Assembly (NCBI GenBank): GCA_938074205.1
Contig: CALJES010000006.1
Coordinates: 1 to 64,000 of the forward strand
DNA: 64,000 nucleotides
Direction: 5' to 3'
DNA from: an uncultured bacterium
Lineage (GTDB): Bacteria; Armatimonadota; UBA5829
The position numbers and the translations under genes are program-made. The first letter of the stretch is position 1, and each line of letters starts with the position of its first letter. Below are positions 61,789 to 64,000 of the stretch, piece by piece. Below the pieces are notes generated by a model, which saw only the letters and a list, made by a program, of their open reading frames with translations, was not told the origin of the DNA and did not search any database.

Positions 61789-62679
61789 TTGCGAATCCTT
61801 GTTACTGGGGCATGCGGCATGCTCGGCCGACTGGTATGTTCGGCCTTGTCTGCCCAGGGGCACACCGTACTCGGCACCGACGTAACTGAGGGATGTGAAC
61901 GGCTGGATGTCTCCAATACCAGCCGTGTGTTCGAAGTCTTCAATTATTTCCAGCCCCAAGCAGTTATACACTGTGCTGCAATGACCGATGTAGACGGCTG
62001 TGAACGCAATCCTGACTCCGCCTACCTTGTAAACACCATTGGCACATGGAATTTGGCCTGTGCGTGTGCGTCAGTGCAATGCCCAATTGTATACGTTAGT
62101 ACAGACTACGTATTTGACGGTGAAAAAACTACGCCGTACTCTGAGTTCGACAACCCTAATCCAATCAATGTATATGGAGCGTCTAAGTTAGCCGGTGAGC
62201 AAGCCGTAAGAGATCTGTGTGCCAAACACTTTATCGTTCGCACTTCTTGGATTGTGGCTCCACACGGCAAAAACTTTGCGTTGACAATACTGGATCTTGC
62301 TCAAAAGCGCATAGCCGAGGGATCAATAGATAAACCTCTCACCATCGTTGCAGACCAAGTGGGCTCTCCCACTTACGCAAAAGACCTCGCAGAGTTTTTG
62401 AGTTCACTCGTCGAATCGCCGCTATATGGGATATACCATTTTACGAACTCCGGCAGCTGCTCATGGTTTGAATTTGCGTCAACTGTTCTAGAGTACGCCG
62501 GAATTAATCAGGTCAAAGTGTTGCCCATAAAGTCCGAAGAATGGCCTACGCCAACTCGGAGACCCAAGTACTCCGTTCTCCGACACTACAGATTAGAACT
62601 CTTGGGCCGCGACAACGTACGCAGCTGGAAAGAAGCAGTTAGGGAGCTTGTTTCGGAATGGACTACAGCAAAACAGTAA
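61789..62679 (+). CDS. rfbD: dTDP-4-dehydrorhamnose reductase
   Basis: A 296-residue short-chain reductase. The NAD(P) loop is ILVTGACGMLG; further pieces are CAAMTDVDGCE, YVSTDYVFDG and the catalytic Tyr-x3-Lys in VYGASKLAGE. It makes dTDP-L-rhamnose in the last step; rfbA-C are not in the window. I chose the TTG at 61789, with GGAGGT just upstream; an in-frame ATG at 61753 lies inside the leader hairpin. It overlaps ileS by 22 bp. Confidence 0.9.
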   Translation: MRILVTGACGMLGRLVCSALSAQGHTVLGTDVTEGCERLDVSNTSRVFEVFNYFQPQAVIHCAAMTDVDGCERNPDSAYLVNTIGTWNLACACASVQCPIVYVSTDYVFDGEKTTPYSEFDNPNPINVYGASKLAGEQAVRDLCAKHFIVRTSWIVAPHGKNFALTILDLAQKRIAEGSIDKPLTIVADQVGSPTYAKDLAEFLSSLVESPLYGIYHFTNSGSCSWFEFASTVLEYAGINQVKVLPIKSEEWPTPTRRPKYSVLRHYRLELLGRDNVRSWKEAVRELVSEWTTAKQ

Positions 62680-64000
62680 ATCTGCCAAAGACTTCCTTTC
62701 CTATGAAGGCAGACTTGCCACACAGGGAACCGGGATTCCAAAAGTACTGGGAAGACATTCGGCTATACGAGCAACTTGCCACACGTGAAACTGCCAAAGG
62801 TACGTTTGTACTCCACGACGGTCCGCCCTACTCCAACGGAGACATTCACATAGGTCATGCGTTGAACAAGATACTCAAAGACATAATCGTGCGCTACAAA
62901 GCTATGAGCGGCTACCGCACACCATTCGTTCCTGGCTGGGATAACCACGGTCTTCCCATTGAAAACAAGGTTATGGATGAGTTTCGCCGCAAAGGTGAAT
63001 CTCCTGACCGTCTGGCGATAAGAAGGGCTTGTCGCGAGTATGCCGCCAAGTGGGTCCACAGGCAAAGAGAGCAGTTCAAGCGGCTTGGGTGTATAGCGAA
63101 CTGGAACGACCCTTATTTGACAATGAGCACTGAATATGAAGCAGCCATCATTAAAGTGTTCGGTGAGCTTGCTGAGCAAGGCTACGTCTACAGGGGGCTT
63201 AAACCGATTCACTGGTGTATATACGATGAGACTGCCTTAGCAGAAGCAGAAATTGAGTACGAGGACCACACATCTCCTTCGGTATTCGTGAGGTTCCCGC
63301 TTGCAAAAGACCCGCACGGATTGTTTGGCGACAAGTCTTTGGAGAACTGTTTCACGATAATTTGGACCACTACCCCTTGGACAATCCCTGCCAACCTTGC
63401 TGTAGCGGTTCATCCAGATTATGAGTATAGTTTCGTTGATTCAGGCGATAATCGCTATCTGATAGCTGCTGAGTTAGCGGCAAAGACAATGGCAGCAGCA
63501 AAAGCGGAATCGTTCTCTGTTGCAAAGACTGTGAGAGGCTCCGAACTAGCTGGCATGGTCTTCAAGCACCCGATATTCGAACGGGATTCGGTTCTGGTTC
63601 ACGCCAATTATGTCACGCTCGACGAAGGCACAGGTGTAGTTCATATAGCACCCGGTCACGGACGCGAGGACTTTGAAACGGGACGGCAATATGGGTTAGA
63701 CGTTCTGTGTCCCGTTGATGAAAAAGGTTACTTTACCGAAGAAGCCGGACAGTTAGCCGGATTGCACATCACTAAGCAAGGCAACTCTGCCGTGTTGAAA
63801 GCACTCCGTGAAGTGGGTCATCTGCTTGCTGAGGATGAGGTAGTTCACAGCTATCCGCACTGCTGGCGCTGCCATAATCCGGTAATTTTTCGAACAACCG
63901 TTCAATGGTTCCTGGCACTTGACCACAAGAACCTTCGCCAGCGCCTGATAGAAGCAATAGAAGAAATAGAGTTCTATCCAAAAGAAACCAAAAATCGCCT
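62658..64000 (+). CDS. ileS: Isoleucyl-tRNA synthetase, N-terminal part (runs off the window)
   Basis: 447 codons visible, open to the right edge. It opens MDYSKTVNLPKTSFPMKADL, typical of IleS. The class I HIGH motif is His64-Ile-Gly-His67 in DIHIGHALNKILKD. The CP1 editing domain begins around residue 180, with WTTTPWTIPANLAVAV and GTGVVHIAPGHG. It charges tRNA-Ile and edits valine. The KMSKS motif and C-terminus are beyond the edge. The start lies inside rfbD (22-bp overlap), which suggests a shared transcript. Confidence 0.96.
   Translation, partial: MDYSKTVNLPKTSFPMKADLPHREPGFQKYWEDIRLYEQLATRETAKGTFVLHDGPPYSNGDIHIGHALNKILKDIIVRYKAMSGYRTPFVPGWDNHGLPIENKVMDEFRRKGESPDRLAIRRACREYAAKWVHRQREQFKRLGCIANWNDPYLTMSTEYEAAIIKVFGELAEQGYVYRGLKPIHWCIYDETALAEAEIEYEDHTSPSVFVRFPLAKDPHGLFGDKSLENCFTIIWTTTPWTIPANLAVAVHPDYEYSFVDSGDNRYLIAAELAAKTMAAAKAESFSVAKTVRGSELAGMVFKHPIFERDSVLVHANYVTLDEGTGVVHIAPGHGREDFETGRQYGLDVLCPVDEKGYFTEEAGQLAGLHITKQGNSAVLKALREVGHLLAEDEVVHSYPHCWRCHNPVIFRTTVQWFLALDHKNLRQRLIEAIEEIEFYPKETKNR

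Overview
The window is 64 kb of a bacterial chromosome of roughly even base composition. Nothing in it fixes the taxon. The mix is typical of Armatimonadota or a neighbouring free-living phylum: an H-X9-DG type IV pseudopilin, a PEP-CTERM protein, secreted sulfatase, sialidase-like and NHL-propeller proteins, a UroD-like protein, MotAB, GroESL under CIRCE, and a type III-A CRISPR-Cas locus. Many genes start with GTG or TTG behind a strong Shine-Dalgarno, and sigma-A type promoters are easy to recognise.

Layout. 1-3.5 kb: the left-running end of a defence-type operon (DUF499 AAA ATPase, a 162-aa partner, and the first 24 codons of a DUF1156 DNA methylase that runs off the window). 3.7-7 kb: tRNA-Val, an ECF sigma factor with its zinc anti-sigma factor, and an HtrA protease. 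7-13.4 kb: mutL, mutS and miaB behind three tRNA genes (Ser, Arg-CCT and an unusual Arg-GCG). 13.5-21.4 kb: secreted and surface proteins, including a pseudopilin, a 5'-truncated PEP-CTERM protein and an FG-GAP propeller, then a sialidase-like and a UroD-like protein.

21.6-31 kb: type III-A CRISPR-Cas. csm1-csm2-csm3-csm4-csm5-cas6 look intact, and so does a divergent CARF-HEPN ribonuclease with its own promoter. cas1 is broken by a frameshift and a nonsense codon, and cas2 by a nonsense codon. No CRISPR array is visible. The locus therefore looks able to interfere and signal but not to acquire spacers on its own.

31-37 kb: a right-running amino-sugar or aminocyclitol-like operon (aldo/keto reductase, NagA-like deacetylase, neutral-ceramidase-like protein, DegT aminotransferase, zinc dehydrogenase). 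37-49 kb: lytic transglycosylase, NAPRTase, sulfatase, DUF1844, ligA, an archaeal-style stand-alone GMP synthase ATPPase subunit and a large secreted glycosidase-like protein. 49-53 kb: groES-groEL, tRNA-Ile and tRNA-Ala, a YihY protein and a GNAT protein. 53-59.5 kb: a tight six-gene cluster of membrane proteins of unknown function downstream of motA-motB. 59.7-64 kb: galU, four tRNAs, an ASCH protein, rfbD and the first 447 codons of ileS.

Best candidates for a less-described system are the six-gene membrane cluster (53.3-57.5 kb), the DUF499/DUF1156 locus at the left edge, and the acquisition-dead type III-A locus. All functions are read from sequence motifs only; no searches were run.
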